NCBI RefSeq assembly: GCF_900607235.1
Contig: NZ_LR027848.1
Location: forward strand, 1,358,297 to 1,422,296
Length of the DNA stretch: 64,000 bases
Origin: Olivibacter jilunii
GTDB taxonomy: Bacteria > Bacteroidota > Bacteroidia > Sphingobacteriales > Sphingobacteriaceae
Reading direction: 5' to 3'
Shown here: piece after piece, positions 1-9,313 of the stretch
Numbering within the stretch: the first letter of the stretch is position 1
Layout: the number at the start of each line of letters is the position of its first letter
The notes under the pieces: model-generated
Database searches by the model: none
Seen by the model: the letters and a program-made list of their open reading frames with translations, nothing else
What the model was told of the DNA's origin: nothing
Translations under genes and position numbers: made by a program

Positions 1-1077
1 GTACCAATTTCCGTCTTTGAAACGATATAGATCGGCCTTGCCGTCTAAGTCAAAGTCATAGATCCTGCTGGCCGAAGCTTCGCGGAAAAGCGGTAAGGTA
101 AAGAAACTGTCTTCGTCTTTTTCTTCTAGCTGATGATAGGGGGATAGCGTACGGACTCGTAATTGATCTTTTTCAAGATCAAAGGTCAATAAACGCATGA
201 GTCCATTGCCGCCCATGGGTCGACTTTGATAGTCGGATAACATGGTTTTGATGGTATGGCCGGCAAAAGTATCTTGGCGATAGCCCTCGCCATTGTCGCC
301 TACGTGACCGCAAAGCATCAGGAATACATTGGACTGGGTTTTTACGCGATCGTACAGACGTTGCCCTTGCTTGCCAAAGGACGCCTGCCCCGCCACATTG
401 CTACCCGCTACGGGATTATAGCCAAGAATGTAGTGGCTGACGATAATGGCTTTTCGGTCTTTATACTGCTTCAATAAATTTACCGCCCAATCGTTCATGG
501 CCTCTTGCTGCTCGTCGAAAGCATCAAATTCGAGGTAAATAATGATGAGATCTATCCCACCTGCTGAAATAAGGTCGTAATGACTATCGTTGTCTTTGCC
601 AAAATAACCGCCATAATAGTTGCGACCTTTAAAGTGGTCAATACCAAAATATTGGTTATAATATTTCGTGGTACCGCTTACAGCAAATTGACTGGGGTAT
701 TGATCGTGATTCCCTACAGCTAACCCATAGGGTAACCCATTCGGAAGTCCCGGTAGGGGTTTTTCCAATGGGTACATCGCCTTTGCAGCATTAGCCCATT
801 GCTCAGGCTTACTGTCGCCCTTGTCGGTAATATCGCCTAAATGCGCTACGTAAACGATATTTTCTGCTTCCCGATTGGCCAGTATCCATTCGATCTGTGT
901 CTCGAAGAGCTTGTTGGTGCCACCTTGGCTCTCCTCGGTGTTATACTGCGTATCCGGTATCACGGCAATAGAGAACGTATTTTTGGCTTTCGGCGGGGTA
1001 TTGCCTTTTTGTGCCTGTGTACTGAAAGGCAGTAACAGGGCGATCAAGAAGCTGAGTCTTAAAAATTTACTATACAT
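1..1077 (-). CDS. Exported calcineurin-like metallophosphoesterase, 3' end cut by window edge
   Basis: The first 359 codons read through to base 1 without a stop, so the C-terminus lies outside the window. An N-terminal signal peptide (MYSKFLRLSF, then a Leu/Ala-rich core ending in TQAQ) predicts export. The metallophosphoesterase signature is complete: AVIPDTQ, then AHLGDITDKGD, GNHDQ, IVSHYILG and LCGHVGD, giving the usual Asp, His and Asn ligands for two metals. The last visible residues (DFDLDGKADLYRF) look like the start of an FG-GAP/VCBS repeat. The start ATG is 10 bp after the end of the susD-like gene, so it is probably the last gene of that operon, and may remove phosphate from an imported or surface-bound substrate. 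The substrate cannot be read from sequence. Confidence 0.85.
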   Translation of the reverse strand, partial: MYSKFLRLSFLIALLLPFSTQAQKGNTPPKAKNTFSIAVIPDTQYNTEESQGGTNKLFETQIEWILANREAENIVYVAHLGDITDKGDSKPEQWANAAKAMYPLEKPLPGLPNGLPYGLAVGNHDQYPSQFAVSGTTKYYNQYFGIDHFKGRNYYGGYFGKDNDSHYDLISAGGIDLIIIYLEFDAFDEQQEAMNDWAVNLLKQYKDRKAIIVSHYILGYNPVAGSNVAGQASFGKQGQRLYDRVKTQSNVFLMLCGHVGDNGEGYRQDTFAGHTIKTMLSDYQSRPMGGNGLMRLLTFDLEKDQLRVRTLSPYHQLEEKDEDSFFTLPLFREASASRIYDFDLDGKADLYRFKDGNWY

Positions 1078-1086
1078 ACTTTTTCG

Positions 1087-2637
1087 TTAATAGCCGGGGT
1101 TCTGGATTAATTCGGGATTGACACCTACTTCTGCAAAGGGAAGCGGATACAAAAGCTTGTTCTCATCTACCTGATAGGAGGATGGTACTAAATAGCTATG
1201 TGTTTTCTTAAGTTCGGCCCCATAGGCATTCATGGTTTCGATCGCCTTGCCTGAACGGAGTAGATCAAACCAACGATGGTTTTCAAAGGCGAGTTCCACG
1301 CGTCGCTCATGTAGAATGAGCTTACGGGCATCTTCCTGCGAAGTGGCTGTTAAAGGTGCTGCTTGCGGGATTGCCCGGCTCCGTACACGATTGACATGTA
1401 CCATGGCTTCTTGGATTTTGCCTTGCTCGTTCTGTACTTCTGCTAATAGCAATAAAGCATCGGCAAAACGATATACCGGCCAGTTATCATTGGTATTGTT
1501 CTTATCGGTATGTGGATTGAGGTACTTTTTGATGAAAGGAACCCCTACCTTTCCTGCTGGAGCCTGATAGTTTACAATACTTTTTTGAGCGGTTAGGGTA
1601 AAGTAATAACTGCCATCGTACGTACCTTCAGCAACGCCAATGGAAGCTTCTAAGCGTGTGTCACCCGTTTCATACGCCCGAATGATATCTTGGGTCGGGG
1701 TGTTCCAACCGCCGCCGCCATCTGTGGCGGTATTTTGGGTGGCTACGCCGTAGGTAATAATAGCGGTATTATAACATTTAGGTAAGAAGATATAAATGAA
1801 GTTGCTTTGCATGCCGGTTTCCAGCCCTTGCATGAACTGTACTTCGAAGATGGATTCGCGACTGTTTTTATTGGCTGTGGAGAAGACATCCGCGTAGTTT
1901 GGCAGTAGACTATACCCCATCGCTTCTAGGCTCAAGAGCAAGTTTTCTGCTTGTGCGTATTCTTTTCGGGTGGCATAAATATCCGCCAGTAGCATCGTAG
2001 CCGAGCCTTTGCTAGCATATCCCGATTGTGGAAACTTACTTGGCACCGGTAACAGTGCAATAGCCTCCGAGGCATCATTGATAATCTGGGTATACACTTC
2101 TTCTATCGATGCACGGGGAAGGAAGGCGTCCGCTTCATTATTTACTTCTTTTAAGTACAGTGGGACACCTCCGAAATAGCGGACAAGCTTGAAATAATAG
2201 AAGGCACGAAGAAATAGGGCTTGCCCTTTAAAGTTATTTTTTGCTTCGTCGTTGAAACTGGCCTGATCAATTCTCGCTAACACGACGTTGGCGCGAGAGA
2301 TGCCTTTGTAACTGTCGTAATAGATCTGATTGGAATAGTTATTACTGGCATCGTTGGTGAAATCGGCAATATCGGCTTTCATTTCAACAGCGGTACCTTG
2401 GATAGCAGGGTTATGTTCGTAATGGGTGTTATCAGAACGCATCTCGGCCGTATAATAATCCGGGCCTACCGTACGTAAGGGATTGTAGGCAGCATTGATA
2501 GCCTGTGTAAAGTCGGCCTCGGTTTTAAAGAAATTGGTTTCGGAAACCTGATCTTCGGGCGACAGCTCCAAGACATTTTTGCATCCCTGTACGAGGAAAA
2601 CAAGCAGAACCGATAAGATGGAAATATATTTTTTCAT
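1087..2637 (-). CDS. SusD/RagB-family outer-membrane nutrient-binding lipoprotein
   Basis: A surface lipoprotein that caps a SusC channel and binds its ligand. The start at 2637 is chosen because it gives MKKYISILSVLLVFLVQGC, a clean lipoprotein signal with lipobox LVQGC; the frame is open upstream to 2679, but that would bury the signal. SusD-type helical (TPR-like) segments are visible, such as GQALFLRAFYYFKLVRYFGG and the C-terminal RVELAFENHRWFDLLRSG. The protein ends in the family's typical QNPGY. It directly follows the susC-like gene (24 bp between susC stop and this start). Family membership is clear; the ligand is unknown. Confidence 0.95.
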   Translation of the reverse strand: MKKYISILSVLLVFLVQGCKNVLELSPEDQVSETNFFKTEADFTQAINAAYNPLRTVGPDYYTAEMRSDNTHYEHNPAIQGTAVEMKADIADFTNDASNNYSNQIYYDSYKGISRANVVLARIDQASFNDEAKNNFKGQALFLRAFYYFKLVRYFGGVPLYLKEVNNEADAFLPRASIEEVYTQIINDASEAIALLPVPSKFPQSGYASKGSATMLLADIYATRKEYAQAENLLLSLEAMGYSLLPNYADVFSTANKNSRESIFEVQFMQGLETGMQSNFIYIFLPKCYNTAIITYGVATQNTATDGGGGWNTPTQDIIRAYETGDTRLEASIGVAEGTYDGSYYFTLTAQKSIVNYQAPAGKVGVPFIKKYLNPHTDKNNTNDNWPVYRFADALLLLAEVQNEQGKIQEAMVHVNRVRSRAIPQAAPLTATSQEDARKLILHERRVELAFENHRWFDLLRSGKAIETMNAYGAELKKTHSYLVPSSYQVDENKLLYPLPFAEVGVNPELIQNPGY

Positions 2638-2662
2638 GTTTTGTCTATTTTTTATATGCACG

Positions 2663-5600
2663 TTATTGGAAAAGGACATTTAAACCAAATGAGATGGTGC
2701 GTGGTACCGGATAGGCATTTTCGTCGATCCCGATGCTGGCGCCGTCTAGCCCGTCTAAGCTGATTTCGGGATTCATGCCGGAATAACTCGTCAGTATAAA
2801 GACATTTTGGATAGAGGTGTAGAAACGGATTTGCTTAATGGGGCCGAGACGTTTAACGGGATGTCGGTAGCCCAGTGTGATGTTCTTCATTGCCAGATAG
2901 GAGCCATCTTCTACCCATTGCGAATTGACTTGCCGTCCGATACCGGTTGAACCGGTTTTAGTACGCGGAAATTGGCCGGAGCCGGTCTCCTCAGGTGAAC
3001 GCCAGCGGTCGGCCGCCTCGGCTAAGAGGTTACGCGCGCCGTCCATATTGGTTAAATAGGCCCATTTGGCCGGTAGAATAATGTCACCGCCAATAGCTCC
3101 CGCCATGGAAATACCTAAATCGAATCGTCTGTAGGTGAAGTTGTTGGTAAACCCGAAGAGGAAGTCAGGGTTCGGGTCACCAATAAAAGTACGGTCGTTC
3201 TCGTTGATAATACCATCGCCGTTCATATCGCGCATTTTAATGGTACCGACGTCCGAATTCGTTTCTTTGGCTGAGTTGGCTAAATCTTCTGCATCTTTAT
3301 AAAGGCCTTCGAAGATGTATCCGAAGAACATGCCCAGTGGATACCCTTCCTGATTGCGGTAGTAATCAGCACTGGTGGTGTTGTTCCTGCGGAAATAGCC
3401 AGGGCTCACCAGTGATTCAATGCGGTTTCTGTTTAAGGATAGATTGAACGCCGTATTCCAGCTGAGTTCGCCAAAGTCGAACTGACCTCCCAAGCTGAAT
3501 TCGTGTCCCCAGAATTTGATTTCGCCTACATTGGAAGTGATGCTGCTAAAACCGGATGCTTGTGGAATAGGGCGCGCTTGTATCAAGCCGTCCGACAGCT
3601 TGTGGTAGTAATCATAGGTAAAGAAAAGTTTATCGCCAAAAAAGGAGGCATCTAAACCGATATCGAATTGCTTACTGCGTTCCCATGCCAAGTTGGTATT
3701 GCCTAAGGTGGTAATAGTAGTGCCGGGCGCTAAACTTCCGTTAGCTACATAGTTGGCAGTGCCTAACTGCGCAATATGGGTATAGTTACCTATATTGTTA
3801 TTTCCGGTGATACCGTAGCTGCTGCGGATTTTGAGCAGGCTTAATGTTTGACTCCAGCGCTGCATAAAGGATTCATCGCTCAAGATCCAACCCAACGAAA
3901 AGGAAGGAAAGGAACCGTATTTTTGATCACGGCCGAAGCGACTGGAACCATCACGGCGCATGGAGGCGCTGATGAGATAACGATTTTTGAAGCTATAATT
4001 GATTCGACCCAGATAGGAAATCAAACCATAAGCCGTGGCATTACTGGAGCCGCCGGTGATGTTGGCAGCTACGTTAAGATAAGGGACTTCATCGCTGGCG
4101 TAGTTGCGTCCGGTAACGGTATTGCTTTCCTGATCGAAAGATTGATAGGAATAACCTGCCAAGACGTCGATGGAATGTGCCTTCCAATGTTTAGTATAAT
4201 TTAGATTGGCTTCTGCCGTATAGCTATAGTTTGTTACGGAACTACTGGTGCCTGTAGAGATGTCATCACCGTTAATAAGGGCAGGCGAAAAGAATTGCCG
4301 TGATTCATCACCTTTATCGATACCGAACAAACCTTTCAGGCTGAGGCCGTCCCATATTTGATAGTTAAGATGAGCATTACCTAAAATACGGGTGGTTTTA
4401 TAGTCGTCTTTCACCATTAGATAGCGAGCCAGTGGATTGATGTAGTTAACCATACCGGGAGAGCTGGCGTATTTAACGAGGTTACCGTTTTCATCATAGG
4501 GATTGATTAAGGGGCTCGCCTCGGAAGTTTTTTGGACAATGCCTTGAATACCGTCGTCTAAGCGGTTGTTGTGATCTAAACGATAGCTCGGAGCGAGGTT
4601 AAAACCAACCTTTAGCTTGTCGTCAAAGAGATTATAATCTTGATTGATACGAAGGGAGTAAAGTTGGGTACCGCTATTGATAACAACTCCTTGTTGATTC
4701 TGGTAGCCTGCCACAACCGACGATGCGGAGTGTTTACCTGCGCTGGTGAAACTTATATCGTATTGCTGAATGGGGGAGGTACGGGTTAACAAATCAAACC
4801 AATCGGTACCTTCACCATATTGCTCGGGATTTTGATAAACCTCCGGGATGGTGCCTTTATAGCCTTCATAGCGAATCATGTCCTGATAGCGTTCGTTCAT
4901 GAACGTCGCATACTGGCGGGCATTCATCATGACGGGTACACCGCGACTTGGAATGGTTTGGATACCATAGTTACTGTTTAGTTCCACTTTGGTTTGATCG
5001 CCGGGTTTCGCATGTTTGGTGGTGATAAGGATCACACCGTTTGAGGCCCTTGACCCATACAAAGCGGTAGCTGATGCGTCTTTCAATACGGTGAAAGATT
5101 CGATTTCTGCGGGATTGATGTTATTGATGCTGCCAGTGATTGGCATACCGTCGATAACAAAAAGGGGGGAATTGCCGGAGGAGAGGGACGCTGCGTTACG
5201 AATACGCCAGGACATCCCCCTGCCAGGTTGTCCTGATGTTTGATAAATTTGGACACCGGCCAGTTTACCCTGTAGTTGTTGTGCAAATTGGTTGACAGGC
5301 ATATCCTGTAAATTTTCGGCACTGATTTCTTCCAGTGCACCCGTGATTTCGCGTCTACGTTGGGTACCGTAGCTCACAACCACTTCTTGCAGTTGCCCCG
5401 TTCCGCGTAAGCTCACCTGTAGCGATGTTTCTTTATTCTCCAGAACGTTGACACCTTTTTGCTCGTATGTTTCATAACCAATATAGCTCACACGGAGTGT
5501 ATAGGTACCGGGGTAGGCCTGAAGGGCAAAGCTGCCATCTTCTTTGGTCATAGTGCCGTTATTGGTTCCTAATAAACTGACGCTCGCACCGATAAGTGGA

Positions 5601-6007
5601 TTGCCTTCCGTGTCTTTGATAAAGCCGGCGAGCCTTCCGGGTTGTTGTTTGCGGTTGATGTAAATATTTCCTTTGTTTACTTCGGGAACTAAGGCGGCAG
5701 TTTCGGCCAAATACTGCAGAAGCACGTCTAATGTAGTACGCTTTTGAGGTAGTTCTACTACGATCTGCCCATTAATCTGGCTTGGGCTATAGATCAGGTT
5801 GAAGTCTGATTGCGCCTGAATGGTTTGCAGCACCTCTTCTAAGGCGATGTTCTTCGACTTAAATTGAATGACTGTGCTGCTGGTTTGCTGTGCCTCGCTT
5901 TTATGTGCTAACAGGGTGCCGGCCATGGATAGCAAGGTGAGGAGGGTGATGCATGATAACTTCATAAATGCAATGAAATAAGTGACCAGTATTCGTTTTT
6001 TTGGCAT
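2663..6007 (-). CDS. SusC/RagA-family TonB-dependent transporter with STN signalling domain
   Basis: An outer-membrane TonB-dependent porin for oligosaccharide or peptide uptake. The start at 6007 (MPKKRILVTYF) precedes a long signal peptide ending near HKSEAQQ; the frame is open to 6076. After the signal comes an STN domain (starting STVIQFKSKNIALEEVL), then a carboxypeptidase-like regulatory domain (GRLAGFIKDTEGNPLIGASV), then a plug with the TonB-box-like EVVVSYGTQ and SNGVILITTK, and a long beta-barrel ending in Phe-Gln. An STN domain marks transducers that signal to a FecR anti-sigma factor, and a FecR gene lies 96 bp upstream on the same strand. It forms a complex with the SusD-like lipoprotein that follows. 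Confidence 0.96.
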   Translation of the reverse strand: MPKKRILVTYFIAFMKLSCITLLTLLSMAGTLLAHKSEAQQTSSTVIQFKSKNIALEEVLQTIQAQSDFNLIYSPSQINGQIVVELPQKRTTLDVLLQYLAETAALVPEVNKGNIYINRKQQPGRLAGFIKDTEGNPLIGASVSLLGTNNGTMTKEDGSFALQAYPGTYTLRVSYIGYETYEQKGVNVLENKETSLQVSLRGTGQLQEVVVSYGTQRRREITGALEEISAENLQDMPVNQFAQQLQGKLAGVQIYQTSGQPGRGMSWRIRNAASLSSGNSPLFVIDGMPITGSINNINPAEIESFTVLKDASATALYGSRASNGVILITTKHAKPGDQTKVELNSNYGIQTIPSRGVPVMMNARQYATFMNERYQDMIRYEGYKGTIPEVYQNPEQYGEGTDWFDLLTRTSPIQQYDISFTSAGKHSASSVVAGYQNQQGVVINSGTQLYSLRINQDYNLFDDKLKVGFNLAPSYRLDHNNRLDDGIQGIVQKTSEASPLINPYDENGNLVKYASSPGMVNYINPLARYLMVKDDYKTTRILGNAHLNYQIWDGLSLKGLFGIDKGDESRQFFSPALINGDDISTGTSSSVTNYSYTAEANLNYTKHWKAHSIDVLAGYSYQSFDQESNTVTGRNYASDEVPYLNVAANITGGSSNATAYGLISYLGRINYSFKNRYLISASMRRDGSSRFGRDQKYGSFPSFSLGWILSDESFMQRWSQTLSLLKIRSSYGITGNNNIGNYTHIAQLGTANYVANGSLAPGTTITTLGNTNLAWERSKQFDIGLDASFFGDKLFFTYDYYHKLSDGLIQARPIPQASGFSSITSNVGEIKFWGHEFSLGGQFDFGELSWNTAFNLSLNRNRIESLVSPGYFRRNNTTSADYYRNQEGYPLGMFFGYIFEGLYKDAEDLANSAKETNSDVGTIKMRDMNGDGIINENDRTFIGDPNPDFLFGFTNNFTYRRFDLGISMAGAIGGDIILPAKWAYLTNMDGARNLLAEAADRWRSPEETGSGQFPRTKTGSTGIGRQVNSQWVEDGSYLAMKNITLGYRHPVKRLGPIKQIRFYTSIQNVFILTSYSGMNPEISLDGLDGASIGIDENAYPVPRTISFGLNVLFQ

Positions 6008-6103
6008 ATCTTTATTTGTTTTTGATTTGTTTGTGGAAGAACGATTGAAAACAGATGGAACCGGAACTGCTGTCAACAGTTTCGGTTTATTGTTTAACGG
6101 GTT

Positions 6104-7075
6104 TTAGTTGTGTATATGAACCTCCTTTTTCTTGATGGTATATTGAAATGGATTGATTTTTTGTAAGGCTTTTAGCACGGCCTCCAGCGTTGGATCTTCA
6201 AATCGGGCAGTGAAGGTTTCATGTTGCCCCCTGCGTAGGTTTAAATGAATGCTTACGCCATACCATGTTTGTAGCTGAGCAACAACTTCTTTCCAAGAGG
6301 CGCTTTGAAATACCAGCTCATTATAAATCCAAGCGTGCTCGCTTCCGGGTTGGATGGCCTTGATTTGGTGCCTGCCATTGATATAATCGTAGGTGAACTG
6401 CTGCCCGGCGGTAAGCACAGTATGCTGTATTTTACCTTGGTTATGGCTAACGCTCACCTTGCCGGTATTGATACTTAAGCTGTATTGATTGCGATGATTC
6501 TGTACTTGTAAATTAAAGGAAGTACCAAGTACGCGCGTTTGCAGCTTAGTTGTGTATACGATAAAGGGTTTATGCTGATTGGGATATACTTCAAAAAAAG
6601 CTTCTCCCTGGTCAAGATAAATAGCGCGATTGGGACCGGCAAAGTGTTGATCATACCGTATCGCGGTATTGCCGTTTAACCAGATTGTGCTACTGTCCGG
6701 TAGTCGCAATTTAGCCCGCTGCCCTGGTTCAGTGTGAAAGGTAAAAAGTTTAGGTACAGGCTGTTTACCTTCGCTGCCGCTTTGGCTCCTTTTACTAAAA
6801 AGAATAAATACACCGATCAGCAATGCGATAGAAGCTGCGATACTACTTGTGAACCATAGCCTGTGAGTATCATTCCGGTTTCGATGCTTTAGGGGTAAAT
6901 GTTCTTGAATACGTGATAGTATCGCTTCTTCTAATTCCTGAACCTTTCCGGTAGCTAAGGGCTGTTCGAATCGCTGATCAGCTTCGAACCAGCGATCGAT
7001 CAGTTCTCTTTCTTCTTGGCTACAAGTGCCCCTGAGATACTTCTCTAATAAATTACGTATCTTATCTTGATCCAT
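6104..7075 (-). CDS. FecR-family anti-sigma factor with DUF4974 C-terminus
   Basis: An inner-membrane anti-sigma factor. The N-terminal about 70 residues (MDQDKIRNLLEKYLRGTCSQ) would bind the sigma factor in the cytoplasm. A single membrane helix follows at about residues 72-94 (SIAASIALLIGVFILF). The periplasmic part holds the FecR domain (EPGQRAKLRLPDSSTIWLNG and DQGEAFFEV), and the C-terminus matches the DUF4974 region that contacts the transporter's STN domain (GVSIHLN, FTARFEDPTLEAVLKALQK). It lies between an ECF sigma gene and an STN-containing susC, the classic order for trans-envelope signalling. Confidence 0.95.
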   Translation of the reverse strand: MDQDKIRNLLEKYLRGTCSQEERELIDRWFEADQRFEQPLATGKVQELEEAILSRIQEHLPLKHRNRNDTHRLWFTSSIAASIALLIGVFILFSKRSQSGSEGKQPVPKLFTFHTEPGQRAKLRLPDSSTIWLNGNTAIRYDQHFAGPNRAIYLDQGEAFFEVYPNQHKPFIVYTTKLQTRVLGTSFNLQVQNHRNQYSLSINTGKVSVSHNQGKIQHTVLTAGQQFTYDYINGRHQIKAIQPGSEHAWIYNELVFQSASWKEVVAQLQTWYGVSIHLNLRRGQHETFTARFEDPTLEAVLKALQKINPFQYTIKKKEVHIHN

Positions 7076-7173
7076 GTTGGTGCGTTTATTCTATAGGAGT
7101 AAAAATGCCGACATGGGTACCAATGGGATTAGGTTATCAAATTGTTAATAAATTATGTGTTTTATGTTGTGGG

Positions 7174-7740
7174 CTAAAAAAAGAATATAACGGAGAGCAT
7201 GTGATCTTTAATAGCCAGTCGTATTTTACGCTTCGCGTGTCCTAATTGATTTTTGACAGTTTGCTCGGCCAATCCGAGTTCTTGTGCAATCTCTTCAGTG
7301 CTCAGATTGTCTTCTTGATGTAAGCGGTAGATATGCTGTTGCTTGGTAGGGAGTGCATCCACTTCTTTTTTCAGTTGTGCCTCCAATTCTTCTGCAAATA
7401 ATTGCTGGTCATCGGCATGGGTTAAGGTATCGATAAGTTGACGGTAATCGAATCGATGCGCTTCGTCCTTTAGCGAGCGCTGCATACGTCTGACCAACTC
7501 ATATTTGGTCATGCTATATAGATAAGCTTCTACCGAACCTTGAATATGAATGTTTTCCTTCTTTTGCCATAATTGGATGTAAATATCTTGTACAATGTCC
7601 TTTGCTTCTTCCTCATCTTGCGTTTTACGGAATGCCAATTGATAAAGCTTTTGCCAAGTATCCCTATACAATGATGTGAAAGCGACAGAATCACCGGCTT
7701 TGCTGTGTTCGAAGAGTTCGTCTAAGATAGAACCAGACAT
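7174..7740 (-). CDS. ECF RNA polymerase sigma factor, Bacteroidetes SusCD/FecR type
   Basis: A sigma-70 family ECF factor with region 2 (LAFRKTQDEEEAKDIVQDIY followed by LWQKK) and region 4 (LPTKQQHIYRLHQEDNLSTEEIAQELG and TVKNQLGHAKRKIR). The ATG at 7740 (MSGSILDELFEHS) is chosen over an upstream TTG at 7764. The hydrophobic tail SVIFFF is common in this Bacteroidetes subgroup. It sits 98 bp upstream of the FecR gene on the same strand, so it is probably held by that FecR and drives the downstream susCD operon. A second ECF gene lies 181 bp upstream, so pairing by position is likely but not proven. Confidence 0.94.
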   Translation of the reverse strand: MSGSILDELFEHSKAGDSVAFTSLYRDTWQKLYQLAFRKTQDEEEAKDIVQDIYIQLWQKKENIHIQGSVEAYLYSMTKYELVRRMQRSLKDEAHRFDYRQLIDTLTHADDQQLFAEELEAQLKKEVDALPTKQQHIYRLHQEDNLSTEEIAQELGLAEQTVKNQLGHAKRKIRLAIKDHMLSVIFFF

Positions 7741-7921
7741 AAGGTTAGACACGTTCGGCCTCAAAGCTAGTTTGCTAAATTTAACTTCTTGTTAAGCAGT
7801 TGTTATTTTGGTGTTATGCTTTACTGTTTGTGCCTCGATATCCGCGAAGGATTTATTTTATATATCCTATCCCGTTTGTAAAGCTGATTTGAAGGGTATC
7901 CATAATACGTGGGATATAAAC

Positions 7922-8518
7922 TTATCGGTTAGATAAAAAAGAATAAAGGATGAGAAGTAAGGTTTGTTCCACGATAGATTTGCGTAATATAGCGTAAGAT
8001 TTTTTCAATTGATTTTTAACCGTATGAATGGAAAGATTATAACGATCTGCAATTTCTTCATTACTCAGACCCTCATCGCGTTTTAAGATAAAAATCTGTT
8101 GACATTTTTCGGGCATTTGTGCTACGGCTTCATCTACCAAGCTAAAAATATCCCCCTTTTCTTCTGATTCAATTTCTCCACCAATCGACCAATCACGATC
8201 CTTTGCATAATATTCTTCACGGGCAGCTCTGGCCGTTAATTCTTTTAATAAATTGATCGCTTTATTTTTTCCCAAGGTGTACATCCAGGCCCCTATCGAG
8301 TCAATTTTGCCTAAATGCTCTCGACCTTCCCAGATCTTCACAAACACGTCTTGCGTAATTTCTTCTGCAAGTTCCCTGGAATTTACCAAACGAAGAATAA
8401 ATTGGAACACCCGTTCTTCGTAACGCATCATCAAGCTTTCCAATGCATAGGCATTACCTTGCTTGATCTCCAACAGCAATGCTTTTTCTTGCTGTCGAGA
8501 CATGACCGGTTGATTCAT
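7922..8518 (-). CDS. ECF RNA polymerase sigma factor (second copy)
   Basis: A second ECF sigma factor: region 2 (LVNSRELAEEITQDVFVKIWE, about residues 42-62) and region 4 (MPEKCQQIFILKRDEGLSNE and TVKNQLKKSYAILRKSI). The C-terminus is hydrophobic (LLLILYSFLSNR). It differs clearly from its neighbour at 7174-7740, so it is not a recent duplicate. It is transcribed away from the FecR gene at 9314, with about 800 bp of repeat-like DNA between them. By elimination it is the likely partner of that FecR and of the plus-strand SusCD pair. Confidence 0.94.
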   Translation of the reverse strand: MNQPVMSRQQEKALLLEIKQGNAYALESLMMRYEERVFQFILRLVNSRELAEEITQDVFVKIWEGREHLGKIDSIGAWMYTLGKNKAINLLKELTARAAREEYYAKDRDWSIGGEIESEEKGDIFSLVDEAVAQMPEKCQQIFILKRDEGLSNEEIADRYNLSIHTVKNQLKKSYAILRKSIVEQTLLLILYSFLSNR

Positions 8519-8906
8519 AAGATACCTCTTTCAGATTACAGCGGCAAAAGTAATAATGCTATATTATCTTAATGTTACGTTCAGTGATTGTATAAAAGGA
8601 ACCTTTTTTTAAATCAATTTGTTGTCACTCTGGCTTAATCCAAATTTTTTCGTTCTTTATGTTTCATTAATTTTTTCTCACTTTACCTTTGATGCAAAGT
8701 GAGGCAAACATCAAGGCTGCACATCCTTTCGCTAAAGATTTAGGCCACAAGCGCAATCCTGTGGAGCCGCTCCGCCACGCTTGTCAACCCTTCGCTTCTT
8801 CACATGATTTTTTCCCAGGGTTATCCTAAATCTTCTTAACGCTCATGCTGTGAGGCCGTTTTCCCTTCACACAGGGCTATAGTACCAGGCTAAAGAATAA
8901 TACGTT

Positions 8907-8926
8907 CGGTTAAAAGTAAAAGCCCT
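8907..8926. repeat. 20-bp repeat, copy 1
   Basis: CGGTTAAAAGTAAAAGCCCT, found again without change at 35816-35835. The bases before it (GCTAAAG then TACG) are also partly shared, so the match is the core of a longer diverged repeat. Confidence 0.7.
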
Positions 8927-8940
8927 CCGTTCCGCTAAAT

Positions 8941-9023
8941 GTCGCCTCCAAAATTTACATTTCGTATTGGGAGGCACTACCGTTCCTGTAAATTTTGCCT
9001 GCCTGCGGTAGGCAGGAAGCGAC
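8941..9023. repeat. Nested inverted-repeat structure
   Basis: An outer GTCGC (8941-8945) pairs with GCGAC (9019-9023). Inside it, AAAATTTACA (8950-8959) pairs with TGTAAATTTT (8987-8996), next to a separate hairpin CCTGCCT/AGGCAGG with loop GCGGT (8998-9016). All arms are perfect. The result could fold into a branched stem structure as DNA or RNA. Confidence 0.5.
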
Positions 9024-9313
9024 GAGTTTATTCACATATTGTTTATTTCATTAGGCGTTCATGAGCTCGCCTTGCTCGGTTTTGCGTCACTTTTTGCGGA
9101 AACCACGAAGTAGCATGAGTGCCTTTTAAAACAAACAATAACGAATAAAAGTGACTAAAGAAAAGGTTCCTTTAATATAAACACCCAGACTGTTATATCA
9201 AAAGTGAAGCTGAGTTTACAGATACTTAGTTTACTTTTTCTTAACAAATCTTTAAACGAAGCTTAATCTCTGAGCGTAGCTCTTTTCAATAGGTCGTTCT
9301 GTCATCTTATTAG

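Larger units (their letters stand above)
8595..9173. repeat. Possible degenerate mobile or repeat element bounded by 13-bp inverted repeats
   Basis: The motif AAAGGAACCTTTT at 8595-8607 is exactly the reverse complement of AAAAGGTTCCTTT at 9161-9173. Between them lie several smaller hairpins and a 20-bp stretch (8907-8926) that recurs at 35816-35835. A similar edge (AAAGAAAGGTTTCCTT) occurs at 39286-39301. The motif is itself nearly self-complementary, which weakens the inverted-repeat reading. There is no transposase and no clear target-site duplication. Confidence 0.4.
8519..9313. other. 795-bp intergenic region between the two divergent Sus modules
   Basis: No convincing gene on either strand. 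It holds short inverted repeats: CTCACTTT/AAAGTGAG (8677-8703), AAAATTTACA/TGTAAATTTT (8950-8959 and 8987-8996), CCTGCCT/AGGCAGG (8998-9016), and a 13-bp motif at 8595-8607 repeated in inverse at 9161-9173. It must also carry the promoters for the divergent sigma and FecR genes, but I could not place them reliably. Confidence 0.7.

Noticed and set aside
8519-9313. A search by eye for a broken transposase or a small gene between the Sus modules.
   Set aside because: All frames are short and interrupted and none shows transposase or other motifs.
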